64,000 nt of DNA, from positions 62,001-126,000 of the forward strand of contig NZ_NINW01000041.1 of the NCBI RefSeq assembly GCF_002188465.1, given 5' to 3'. Source of the stretch: Pigmentiphaga sp. NML080357. Lineage in GTDB: Bacteria > Pseudomonadota > Gammaproteobacteria > Burkholderiales > Burkholderiaceae_B. The notes beneath the pieces are model-generated. The model was not told where the DNA came from and made no database searches. It saw only the letters and a list, made by a program, of their open reading frames with translations. The position numbers and the translations under genes are program-made. Of the stretch, positions 51,285 to 60,700 are shown one piece after another; positions within the stretch are counted from its first letter, which is position 1; the number at the start of each line of letters is the position of its first letter.

Positions 51285-51312
51285 GCCTGGGCCGGCGAAT
51301 GCGTGCCGCCGG

Positions 51313-52230
51313 CTATCGCGCCACGCCGACCCGGTGCGCCACCGCCACGAGCGAAGCCACGAAAGGCTCGACCAGCCGGGGCACTTCGCGCCCCTTCTTG
51401 GTAATGCGGTAGAAATCGATCTCGACCGAAGGCCGCTGCAGCCGGGCCACCTCCACGCCCAGGCGCAGACAGGTGGGCAAGGCGAAAGACGGCACGAATC
51501 CGATGCCAAAGCCGCCCGCGGCCATGGCGATGATGGTCGGCATGCTTTCGTAGGCAGGCCGCTCTTCGTGGGCTCGCCCGATTCTTTCCAGGTAGGCGTC
51601 GATCAGGCCCTGGCTCGGATCGGCCGATGCGAGAATGGGCAGGGTGGGCAGTTGCGCCCAGCTCGTGGTAGGCAGGCCGCCGTCGCGGGCGGGCTTGAGC
51701 TTGAGCACGCCGGGCCGGGCGATGCAGAGCAAATGGCACTTGAACAGCGACAGCCGTTCGGTGGCCGAAGCCGGGTTGGGCTGCGCGCAAAAGCCGACGT
51801 CCACTTCGCCGCTTTCCACCATCGCCAGTATCCGTTCCTTGTTGACGTCGCGCAGCCGGACCGTGACCTCGGGCTCGGCCTTCGCGAAATGCTCGCAGAC
51901 CTCGGCAAGAAAGCTGGCGGCGACCACGGGCGCCACCGCCACGGTCAGCACCCGCTTCGCATGGGCGCTGATCTTGCCCAGCGCCAGGCAGGCGTCCCCG
52001 AACTCGGCCAGCATGCGTTCGACGCGGGGCACGAGTTGCAGCCCCGCGGGCGTCAGCGAGACGGCTCGCGTCGTCCGATCGAACAGGCGGCAATCGAACT
52101 GGGTCTCGAGGTCGCGCATCATCGCGCTCAAGCCGGCCTGGGTGATGTGCAGCTGCTCGGCCGCGCGCGTAAAGCTCTGCAATCGCGCCAGGCACAGGAA
52201 AGCCTTCAACTGACGGGTGGAGACATTCAT
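51313..52230 (-). CDS. LysR-family regulator of the dioxygenase operon
   Basis: A 305-residue LysR protein: HTH AFLCLARLQSFTRAAEQLHI, AGLSAMMRDLETQFDCRLF, then an effector-binding domain from about 90. It is divergent from the dioxygenase genes, with a 122-base spacer that holds two related CTTGTTA-type sites, so it most probably controls them. Confidence 0.92.
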   Translation of the reverse strand: MNVSTRQLKAFLCLARLQSFTRAAEQLHITQAGLSAMMRDLETQFDCRLFDRTTRAVSLTPAGLQLVPRVERMLAEFGDACLALGKISAHAKRVLTVAVAPVVAASFLAEVCEHFAKAEPEVTVRLRDVNKERILAMVESGEVDVGFCAQPNPASATERLSLFKCHLLCIARPGVLKLKPARDGGLPTTSWAQLPTLPILASADPSQGLIDAYLERIGRAHEERPAYESMPTIIAMAAGGFGIGFVPSFALPTCLRLGVEVARLQRPSVEIDFYRITKKGREVPRLVEPFVASLVAVAHRVGVAR

Positions 52231-52238
52231 AAAAAGTG

Positions 52239-52280
52239 CTTGTTAGTTAACAAGACTTCGTGACTTTACTTGTTAAACAG
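52239..52280. promoter_or_regulatory. Probable LysR-type binding sites in the dioxygenase spacer
   Basis: CTTGTTA-GT-TAACAAG is a perfect 16-base inverted repeat (52239-52254). CTTGTTAAACAG (52269-52280) repeats its left half 30 bases further on. Such a strong site plus a weaker one near the target gene is typical of LysR control. Confidence 0.6.
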
Positions 52281-52352
52281 CCCACCGTCTAATGGCGCCC
52301 ATCAGGAGGCGGAGACACGGACGCGCCGCCATTTCCACCCTGCGGCAGAGCC

Positions 52353-52853
52353 ATGACGGAATCCCCGAACACGACATTGATCGAGCTGCTTCACACCGAG
52401 GCGCTATACCTCGACGAACAGCGCTGGCAAGAGTGGCTGTCCCTGTATGAACCCGACGCGGTGTACTGGGTACCGGCCTGGAAGGACGATCACCTTCCCA
52501 CGAACGACCCGTCGAGCGAAATCTCGCTCATCTATGCGGCGGGCCGCCACCGGCTGGAGGAACGCGTCAAGCGCGCCACCGGCACGAAGTCCCTGGCATC
52601 CCAGCCGCTGCCCCGCACGATGCATTGCATCAGCAATCCGATAGTGAGCGCGGGCGCCAGCGGCGATGCGTGGCTGGTCCGGTCTTACTGCGTCACGCAC
52701 ATCTACGACTTGCGCACCGAGACGCTGCGCAGCGCGGCCAGCCGCTGCGAGCACACGCTGGTGATGCGGGACGGCCAGCCCCGCATCGCGCGCAAGAAAG
52801 CGCTGCTGATCAACGACAAGGTGCCGACCGTGCTCGATTTCTATTGCATCTGA
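52353..52853 (+). CDS. Aromatic-ring-hydroxylating dioxygenase, beta subunit
   Basis: A 166-residue small subunit with the cystatin/NTF2-like fold: LLHTEALYLDEQRWQEWLSLY, DAVYWVPAWKDD and SRCEHTLVMRDGQPRIARKKALLIND. It stabilises the alpha subunit in an (alpha-beta)3 enzyme. It lies 12 bases before the alpha gene. The reductase and ferredoxin needed for electron supply are not encoded nearby. Confidence 0.93.
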   Translation: MTESPNTTLIELLHTEALYLDEQRWQEWLSLYEPDAVYWVPAWKDDHLPTNDPSSEISLIYAAGRHRLEERVKRATGTKSLASQPLPRTMHCISNPIVSAGASGDAWLVRSYCVTHIYDLRTETLRSAASRCEHTLVMRDGQPRIARKKALLINDKVPTVLDFYCI

Positions 52854-52865
52854 CAGGAAGGAACG

Positions 52866-54233
52866 ATGGCGATGAACACGACGCCAAGGGACGCGATGCC
52901 CACCGTCCAGCGCCCTCTCCGGCAAGCCGAGCTCGACCGCCTGCTGGACGACCGCGCCGGCGAGGGCATTTTCCGCATTCATCGCGATGCCTTCACGAAC
53001 CCGGCCGTCTTCGAGCACGAGCTGGCATCGATCTTCGAAAGCACCTGGGTCTTCGTCGGCCTGGGCTCGCAACTGAAGGCATCGCACGATTTCTTCACCA
53101 CCCGCATCGGCCGCCAGCCGGTCCTGGTCACCCGCGACGGCGGCGGCACGCTGCACTGCCTGCTGAACTCCTGCCGCCACCGCGGCATGGTGGTCACGGC
53201 GCAGCGCGGCGGCAATCGGCGCACCCATACCTGTCGCTATCACGGCTGGGTCTACGGCAGCGACGGCGCCAACCAGTACGTCGCCAACCAGGCCGAGGGA
53301 CGCTATCCCGGCTGGTTCCGATCCGCCGACCATGGTCTGGCGCCGGTGGCCCGCTTCGACAGCTACCGGGACTTCCTTTTCGCCAGCCTGTCGGACGACG
53401 TGCCGCCACTGTCCGAATACCTGGGCGACGCCCGCGCGTTCCTGGACCTCATCGCCGACCAGGGTCCCGACGGCCTGGAGTTCGTGCCCGGAAACGCCGG
53501 CTATACGTTCAATGCCAACTGGAAGCTGCAGTTGGAAAACTCGCTGGACATGTACCACTTCTCGTCCACCCACGCCTCGTACGTGGAACTGCTGGCGCGC
53601 CGCGAGACCGATGCCTACGCCGGCGGCCCGCCGCCCGCGACGTCGGAAACCCAGGGCACGTTCAGCTTCGGACACGGGCATGCGGTGACGTGGCGCGAAA
53701 GCCGCGCGTCGGAAACCCTCCTGGCGCGGCGCCGCGCGGCCTACTCGGCCACGATGGACGAGCCCCGCCTGCGATGGGCCTTGCGAGCCAAGAACCTGAC
53801 CATCTTCCCCAACCTGCAGATCGTGGACAACGTCACGAGCACCATGCTGCGCGTCATCCACCCGCTGGCGGTGGACCGGACGGAAATGCGGACCCATTGC
53901 CTCGCGCCCAAGGGCGAGGATGCCGACATACGCACCGCCCGCATCCGCGACTACGAGGACTTCTTCAATGCCAGCGGCCTGGCCACGCCGGACGACAACG
54001 TGGCGTACGAGCACAGCCAGGCCGGTTTCGCCGCCAGGGCGGCGGGCTGGACCGCCGGCTACCTGCGCGGCCTGGAGACGGACGGCATGCCGTCCATCGA
54101 TGCCTACGCCGCCGAACTCGGCATGCGCCATGTCGACGGCCGCCTCGGACCGAGGACCCTGGGCGACGAGACCTGCTTCCACGACGGCTACCGTGAATGG
54201 CATCGGCTGATGCGGCGCGCGCTGGAACGGTAG
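52866..54233 (+). CDS. Aromatic-ring-hydroxylating dioxygenase, Rieske alpha subunit
   Basis: A 455-residue catalytic subunit. The Rieske [2Fe-2S] ligands are Cys103, His105, Cys123 and His126 (CRH-X17-CRYH). The mononuclear iron region is ENSLDMYHFSSTH, with Asp228, His231 and His236, and a later acidic residue (about 370, IRDYEDFF or PDDNVAYE) supplies the remaining ligand. It adds O2 to an aromatic ring to make a cis-diol or catechol. The substrate is not clear; benzoate-, salicylate- and anthranilate-type enzymes share this size. The start follows CAGGAAGGAACG. Confidence 0.94.
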   Translation: MAMNTTPRDAMPTVQRPLRQAELDRLLDDRAGEGIFRIHRDAFTNPAVFEHELASIFESTWVFVGLGSQLKASHDFFTTRIGRQPVLVTRDGGGTLHCLLNSCRHRGMVVTAQRGGNRRTHTCRYHGWVYGSDGANQYVANQAEGRYPGWFRSADHGLAPVARFDSYRDFLFASLSDDVPPLSEYLGDARAFLDLIADQGPDGLEFVPGNAGYTFNANWKLQLENSLDMYHFSSTHASYVELLARRETDAYAGGPPPATSETQGTFSFGHGHAVTWRESRASETLLARRRAAYSATMDEPRLRWALRAKNLTIFPNLQIVDNVTSTMLRVIHPLAVDRTEMRTHCLAPKGEDADIRTARIRDYEDFFNASGLATPDDNVAYEHSQAGFAARAAGWTAGYLRGLETDGMPSIDAYAAELGMRHVDGRLGPRTLGDETCFHDGYREWHRLMRRALER

Positions 54234-54297
54234 CGGCTGCCCGGCGCCTCGGGCCGGCATTCGCATCCCCCATCCATACCAATAAACGGAGACAACC

Positions 54298-55269
54298 ATG
54301 TCGATACGTCGAAACATCCTCGGCGCCGCGCTCGCGGTGGCGGCGTTCGTGGCCGGCCCTGCCGCGGCGCAGGACGCCTACCCGCAAGGCCCGGCGACCA
54401 TGATCGTGCCCTTTCCCGCGGGCGGTCCCACCGACGTCCTGGCCCGCATCGTGAGCCAGCAATTGGCGGAAACCTGGAAGCATCCGGTGATCGTCGACTA
54501 CAAGCCCGGCGCCAGCACCATGCTCGGCACGGCCGCCGTCGCCAGGGCAGCGCCGGACGGCTACACCATAGGCGTGGTCAATTCGGCCTACGTAATCAAC
54601 CCCAGCCTGCAGAAGAAACTGCTCTACAAGAACGACGACCTGGCCGCGGTCACGCAATTGATACGCGTGCCGCTGGCCATTGCCGCCAACCCCGGCGCGC
54701 CGTTCAATACGCTCGACGAGCTGGTCGACTACGCCAAGCGCCATCCCGGCGCGGTGACCTTCGCCAGCCCCGGCACCGGCGGCACCTCGCATCTGGCCGG
54801 CGAACTGCTGGCTCGCCGCGCGGGGGTGGACCTCGTCCACGTCCCCTACAAGGGCAGCGCGCCGGCCCACACCGACGTCATCGGCGGGCGCGTCATGGTC
54901 ATGATCGACCCCATTTTTTCCCTCATGCCGCACATCCAGTCCGGCCGCTTGAAAATGCTGGCCACGACCGGCCCCAAGCGCGAAGCGGCCTATCCGGACT
55001 ATGCCGCGGTTGCGGAGAAATATCCCGGCTTCTCGGTGCAGGCGTTCATCGGCCTGGTCGTCCCGGCAGGCACGCCGGCGGCGATCATCGACAAGATCCA
55101 GCGCGACGCCGCGGCCGCGCTGGCCATGCCCTCGGTCAAGCAGCGCGTGGAGGGCCTGGGCATGGCGATCGTGGCCTCCCGTCCCTCGGAATTCGAGAGC
55201 CGGATCAAGACGGAGACGGAACAATGGGCGCGGGTCATCCGCGACGCGAAGATCGAACTGCAGGACTGA
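54298..55269 (+). CDS. Bug-type TTT substrate-binding protein
   Basis: A 323-residue periplasmic binding protein with signal peptide (RRNILGAALAVAAFVAGPAAA then QDA) and Bug motifs MIVPFPAGGPTDVLARI and DYKPGASTMLGTAAVARAAPDG. It lies 64 bases after the dioxygenase alpha gene on the same strand and probably binds the aromatic acid substrate. No TctA/TctB membrane genes are adjacent. Confidence 0.93.
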   Translation: MSIRRNILGAALAVAAFVAGPAAAQDAYPQGPATMIVPFPAGGPTDVLARIVSQQLAETWKHPVIVDYKPGASTMLGTAAVARAAPDGYTIGVVNSAYVINPSLQKKLLYKNDDLAAVTQLIRVPLAIAANPGAPFNTLDELVDYAKRHPGAVTFASPGTGGTSHLAGELLARRAGVDLVHVPYKGSAPAHTDVIGGRVMVMIDPIFSLMPHIQSGRLKMLATTGPKREAAYPDYAAVAEKYPGFSVQAFIGLVVPAGTPAAIIDKIQRDAAAALAMPSVKQRVEGLGMAIVASRPSEFESRIKTETEQWARVIRDAKIELQD

Positions 55270-55340
55270 GCCTTCCGCACCGCTTCGATGCCGGCGTGGG
55301 CAATGGCACAATAGGGCTCCTCCGTGTCGACGGTGCCTCT

Positions 55341-56021
55341 ATGCCCACTCCAAGCAAAATCCGCGTCTGGGACCTGCCCACCCGAATTTTCCATTGGCTG
55401 CTGGTAGCCTGTGTCGTCGGCGCATTCGTCACCATCAAGGTCGGCGGCCTCTGGACCGAATACCACATGCTGTTCGGCTATGCGGTGCTGGGCCTGATCC
55501 TGTTTCGCATCGTCTGGGGCTTCGTGGGCAGCAGCCATGCCCGCTTTTTCCGTTTCGTGCGCGGCCCCGGCGCCATCCTGGCGTACTTGAAGGGAACCAT
55601 GCCGCGCACGCCCGGCCACAATCCGCTGGGAGCGCTGTCCGTCCTGGCCATGATCCTGCTGCTGGGCTGCCAGGCGGTCACGGGCCTTTTCGCCAACGAC
55701 GACATCTTTACCGAAGGTCCGCTGGCAAGCCGCGTCGGCAAGGAGCTGTCGGACCGGCTCACGGGCCTGCACAAGCTCGACGAGTGGCCCATCCTGATCC
55801 TGCTCGGCCTGCACGTGGCCGCGATCATCTGGTATCGCCTGGCCAAGAAGCAGAAACTGACCAGCGCCATGGTGACCGGCGATGCGCCGGCTTCCGAATT
55901 CGGCCCCGAGACGGACTCCGCACGCGACACCGCGGGCACGCGCCTACTGGCCCTCGTCATCGCAGCCATCGTCGCCGCCGTGGTCTACGGCATCGTTTCG
56001 TTGCGGCCGGCCGGCTTCTGA
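55341..56021 (+). CDS. Cytochrome b561-like diheme/monoheme membrane cytochrome
   Basis: A 226-residue protein with four to five helices. The start (KIRVWDLPTRIFHWLLV) with a His in the first helix, EYHMLFGYAVLGLILFRIVW and GLHVAAIIWYR give heme-ligand histidines typical of the bacterial cytochrome b561 / Ni-Fe-hydrogenase-type cytochrome b group. It moves electrons between quinol and a periplasmic partner; a cytochrome c' gene lies 1.6 kb downstream on the other strand. A C-terminal helix (LALVIAAIVAAVVYG) ends the protein. Confidence 0.85.
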   Translation: MPTPSKIRVWDLPTRIFHWLLVACVVGAFVTIKVGGLWTEYHMLFGYAVLGLILFRIVWGFVGSSHARFFRFVRGPGAILAYLKGTMPRTPGHNPLGALSVLAMILLLGCQAVTGLFANDDIFTEGPLASRVGKELSDRLTGLHKLDEWPILILLGLHVAAIIWYRLAKKQKLTSAMVTGDAPASEFGPETDSARDTAGTRLLALVIAAIVAAVVYGIVSLRPAGF

Positions 56022-56039
56022 TCGCTACCGGCCCGGCGC

Positions 56040-57464
56040 TCAGTCGAAGCGACCGCCGTGGTGGCCGCCGCGCCCTTCCCCGTTTCCGTGGCTCGCGGGC
56101 CCGCGGCCGAAGTCACGCCCGCCGAACTCGCGGCCGGCGAATTCCCGGCTCCCGGCGTCACGGCCGCTGAACCCGCGCCCGCCCTGCGGCCCATCCATTC
56201 CGCGCCCCGGCCCGGCTTCGGGACGCGGCCCCGCTTGCACACCGCCGGCATCGCCACGGCCGACGCTCCAGCCGCCTTCCCGGCCGCCTTGCCCGCCTGC
56301 CGGCGGCCTCGAAGCCACGGCGCCGGGACCGCGGCCGGCATCCTGACCGGCGTCGGCCCGCTGCCCGCCCGGACGGCCGTCTAGCCTGCCGCCGGGCGTC
56401 CCGCGGTCGCCCGGGGCGGAGCGGCTGCCGTCGAAACGGCTGCCGTGGTTCCCGTCGAAGCGTCCGCCGGCCGTCCCCCGGCCGTCTCCATGTCCCGGGT
56501 CCCGGTCGCGCAACGTGGTGCGATCGATGTTGGGCAGGTCCCGCCGCCAGGCGTCGGCACGGGCCCGGTAGGCTTCCCGGGCGGCGAAGTGCGCGGCCGG
56601 GTCGCCGCCGTAGAACTGCCGCGCCCTGCCGGGATCCCCGTAGGCCACGTTGCGGCGATGATAGGGATCATGCCGCCATTCGACGTGTCGGAAGCGGGTG
56701 CGGTTGAAGTTGTTGTAGTTGTAGATATTGACCACGTTCACCCGATGCGCGTGCCAGTCGTAGCCGCCCCAGAGGGCATGGCCGATGAACAGTCCCACGC
56801 CGAACGAGAACACCACGCCGGCGGCGACGTAGCCGGGCGGATACCAGTAGAACGGCGTATAGGCCGGATAGAGCCACGGGCCGTACACGACAGTGGGGTT
56901 GTAGACCGGGACATAGACGACGTCGGGGCGGGCTGGCTCGATGCGGATGACCGTCGCGCCGCCGGAAGCGGGGGCCACGGTCACCGTCTGCTCGGGGCCG
57001 GACTTCAGGTTGCCGGCCGCCTGCGCCCGCGCCCGCAGCGCCTGGACCTGGTCCATCAGGGCGTCCTGCTGAGCCAGGAAGACGTCGCCCAGGCGGGTGG
57101 TCCAGGTCAGGCGGTCATTCATCATGGCCAGGACGTTGGGGAAGGCCACCAGCGACTTGACGCTGGGATCCCAGTCCTGGTCCTGCAAGGCCGCTTCCAG
57201 CTCCGCGCCCTTGAGATCGGGATGGGCTTTTTGCCAGCGCGCGGCCTCCACCACTTCCAGCGGATAGGTGGAGGCCATCAGGACCTGCGAAAGCAGCGCG
57301 TCGGGATACAAGGCGATCGGCGCGGCCAGTTGTTCCAGCTCGGCCGTCTGGGCGAGGCTGCCGCGGGTGGAGACCGTGGTCTGGGCGGCGACCGGCACAG
57401 GCGTGCCGGCCACGGTGGAAAAGGCCGCGGCCATGCACAAAGCGATTTTCGGGACGGAAGCCAT
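56040..57464 (-). CDS. DUF3300-domain exported protein with Gly/Arg-rich tail
   Basis: A 474-residue exported protein: signal peptide (MASVPKIALCMAAAFSTVAG), an alpha/beta region matching DUF3300 (LEQLAAPIALYPDALLSQVL, ASTYPLEVVEAARW, LVAFPNVLAMMNDRLTW, YNPTVVYGPWLYPAY), and a roughly 140-residue tail full of Gly, Arg, Asp and Phe (for example GGRGFSGRDAGSREFAGREF). The tail is certainly disordered. Function is unknown. The start is after GGGGGG in a purine-rich region; the longer frame to 57551 lacks signal-peptide logic. Confidence 0.85.
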   Translation of the reverse strand: MASVPKIALCMAAAFSTVAGTPVPVAAQTTVSTRGSLAQTAELEQLAAPIALYPDALLSQVLMASTYPLEVVEAARWQKAHPDLKGAELEAALQDQDWDPSVKSLVAFPNVLAMMNDRLTWTTRLGDVFLAQQDALMDQVQALRARAQAAGNLKSGPEQTVTVAPASGGATVIRIEPARPDVVYVPVYNPTVVYGPWLYPAYTPFYWYPPGYVAAGVVFSFGVGLFIGHALWGGYDWHAHRVNVVNIYNYNNFNRTRFRHVEWRHDPYHRRNVAYGDPGRARQFYGGDPAAHFAAREAYRARADAWRRDLPNIDRTTLRDRDPGHGDGRGTAGGRFDGNHGSRFDGSRSAPGDRGTPGGRLDGRPGGQRADAGQDAGRGPGAVASRPPAGGQGGREGGWSVGRGDAGGVQAGPRPEAGPGRGMDGPQGGRGFSGRDAGSREFAGREFGGRDFGRGPASHGNGEGRGGHHGGRFD

Positions 57465-57513
57465 GGCGGCCCCCCTTGTCAGAAGTACACGGGTATTCGA
57501 CCGCCGGACCACG

Positions 57514-57544
57514 AAAAAAGCCAGGGCGGACCCTGGCTTTTTTT
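57514..57544 (-). terminator. Bidirectional rho-independent terminator
   Basis: AAAAAAGCCAGGG (57514-57526) and CCCTGGCTTTTTT (57531-57543) form a perfect stem with a CGGA loop, flanked by an A-run on one side and a T-run on the other. On the minus strand it ends the cytochrome c' transcript, 41 bases after that gene, before the DUF3300 gene. Confidence 0.9.
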
Positions 57545-57585
57545 GAAACAACCGGCTTACAAACGAGGAAAGCTATTTCGATCGA

Positions 57586-58044
57586 TTACCGATTGCGGAA
57601 GTTGTCGTGGCAGGCCTTGCAACTGGCGCCCACCGCGCCATAGGCGGTCCGCACCTGGGCCAGGTCCCCGGACTGGGCCGCCGCGACCAGCTTGGCGATA
57701 TCCCCCTGCAAACGCTCCTGGCCTTGCTTGAACTTGGCGTTGTCGGACCACACCGCCGGCCGGGCGCCGCCCCCTTCCGTTCCCTCGCCGAACGCGCTCC
57801 AAGGCAGCTTGGACATCATGGCGACGATGGCCACGTCGGCCTGCACCTGTGCCGGATCGTACGGCTGCTGTCCGCGCACCACCGGCGCGATGCGGCCGAA
57901 GTGATTGGACATGACGGTAAGCACCGACTGGCGGTACTTGATGGCGTCCTCGGGTTTGGCGAACTGGGCGGCCGCGGTGGCGGGCAGCAGCATCGGCGCC
58001 GCGGCAATACAGGCTACGGACAGTACGCGCGCAAGCTTCTTCAT
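57586..58044 (-). CDS. Class II cytochrome c (cytochrome c')
   Basis: A 152-residue periplasmic protein with signal peptide (MKKLARVLSVACIAAAPMLL then ...AAAQ) and a four-helix bundle. The single heme site CKACHDNFRNR is at the extreme C-terminus, the class II arrangement. FAKPEDAIKYRQSVLTVMSN is the first helix. It may take electrons from a membrane cytochrome or bind NO/CO, as family members do. The ATG at 58044 is preferred over a long upstream frame. Confidence 0.9.
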   Translation of the reverse strand: MKKLARVLSVACIAAAPMLLPATAAAQFAKPEDAIKYRQSVLTVMSNHFGRIAPVVRGQQPYDPAQVQADVAIVAMMSKLPWSAFGEGTEGGGARPAVWSDNAKFKQGQERLQGDIAKLVAAAQSGDLAQVRTAYGAVGASCKACHDNFRNR

Positions 58045-58160
58045 CAAGGGCTCCTGGGTGGAACGAGAAGGGAGTTGGACCAGCGGGAAAATAAACCAGG
58101 CAGACGATCCTGCCAACGACTTCGATGCGAGGACCTCGCGGAGGTTCCATGGGAGGGAAG

Positions 58161-58233
58161 CCCACCCCCTTGCGGCCTTCGGCCGCTCCCCCTCAAGAGG
58201 GCGGCACTGGCGGACCGGCAAAGCCGGATCCGC
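58161..58233 (+). repeat. Intergenic repeat, left copy
   Basis: Composed of a short palindrome GGCCTTCGGCC, the run TCCCCCTCAAGAGGGCG and GGCGGACCGGCAAAGCCGGATC. Its reverse complement is similar to 58383-58453 with substitutions that keep base pairing (CTGGCGGAGCCAG, CCCCCTCGAGGGGG), suggesting a conserved RNA or DNA structure. Confidence 0.65.
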
Positions 58234-58382
58234 TGTGCCCTGGGGTACGACCAGGCTGGCGGGGAACGGCGATTCTGCCTTTTGCCTTCGCGTAACCACC
58301 GAGCAACTGTGCCTACCTCTACGCTGGCAGCCAGCGAAGCACCGACACCCCAACCCAAGATAACAGTACTAGACCCGGGATG

Positions 58383-58453
58383 CGGCGGATCTGGCTCCGC
58401 CAGTCCGCCCGCATCGCCCCCTCGAGGGGGACGCGCGCAGCGCGGAGGGGGGG
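58383..58453 (-). repeat. Intergenic repeat, right copy (inverted)
   Basis: Inverted relative to 58161-58233. It has CTGGCTCCGCCAG, a perfect CCCCCTCGAGGGGG palindrome and GCGCGCAGCGC. It ends exactly at the purB stop codon, so it could act as the purB transcript's end structure. Confidence 0.65.
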
Positions 58454-59932
<1,479 letters not shown>

Positions 59933-59955
59933 TTAGGCCCTCCGGTTTTCGCCCT

Positions 59956-60570
59956 ATGAAATTGATCGGCTCGTTGGCCAGCCCTTTCGTCCGCAAAGTC
60001 CGCATCGTCCTGGCAGAGAAAAAACTCGACTACCAGTTCGAACAGGAAAACGTGTGGGCCGAAGACACGCGCATCCAGGACTCCAATCCGCTGGGGAAGG
60101 TACCCTGCCTGATCATGGAGGACGGCGGCGCCGTGTTCGATTCGCGCGTCATCGCCGAGTACCTGGACACCATCACGCCGGTCTGTCGCCTGCTGCCGCA
60201 GTCCGGCCGCGACCGCGCGGAGGTCAAGTGCTGGGAAGCGCTGGCCGACGGCCTCCTGGACGCCGCCGTGCTAATCCGCGCCGAGCACACCCAGCGGCCG
60301 GAAGCCCTGCGCAGCGCGAGCTGGATCGCCCGCCAGCAAGGCAAGATCGATGCCGCGCTGGAAGCCATGGAAACGGGCCTGGGCGAAAAGCCCTTCTGCG
60401 CGGGCAACAGCTATACGCTGGCCGACGTCGCCGTGGGCTGTGCGCTCGGCTACCTGGATTTCCGCTATCCGGAGCAGGACTGGCGCAGCAGCCACCCGCG
60501 GCTGACGCGGCTGCTCGACAAACTGTCGCAGCGCCCCTCGTTCATCGACACCGACCCGCGCAAGGCCTAG
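59956..60570 (+). CDS. Glutathione S-transferase
   Basis: A 204-residue GST: thioredoxin-like domain (MKLIGSLASPFVRKVRIVLA, with Ser9 where beta-class enzymes have Cys, then NPLGKVPCLIMEDGG and FDSRVIAEYLD) and a C-terminal helical domain (SYTLADVAVGCALGYLDFR). It is probably a detoxifying or housekeeping GST. It is divergent from purB; a possible -10 (TATACT, 59892-59897) lies in the shared spacer. Confidence 0.93.
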   Translation: MKLIGSLASPFVRKVRIVLAEKKLDYQFEQENVWAEDTRIQDSNPLGKVPCLIMEDGGAVFDSRVIAEYLDTITPVCRLLPQSGRDRAEVKCWEALADGLLDAAVLIRAEHTQRPEALRSASWIARQQGKIDAALEAMETGLGEKPFCAGNSYTLADVAVGCALGYLDFRYPEQDWRSSHPRLTRLLDKLSQRPSFIDTDPRKA

Positions 60571-60700
60571 CCGGCCGTTCGCCCCGCCTCCCCCGCGGCC
60601 CGGCCAGGCGCCGCATGACCATGCCGGCGACTCGCCCGGGCCGCGGGCGATTTCCGCCCGCTGCTATGCTTGACTCCGTTTTCGCACGAAGGAGGCTTGC

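Larger units (their letters stand above)
58045..58453. other. 409-base spacer without a gene, bounded by inverted repeats
   Basis: Between the divergent end of the cytochrome c' gene start and the purB stop. I see no gene; it holds two inverted copies of a roughly 72-base GC-rich repeat (58161-58233 and 58383-58453) and about 150 bases between them with no recognisable ORF or RNA. Confidence 0.7.
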
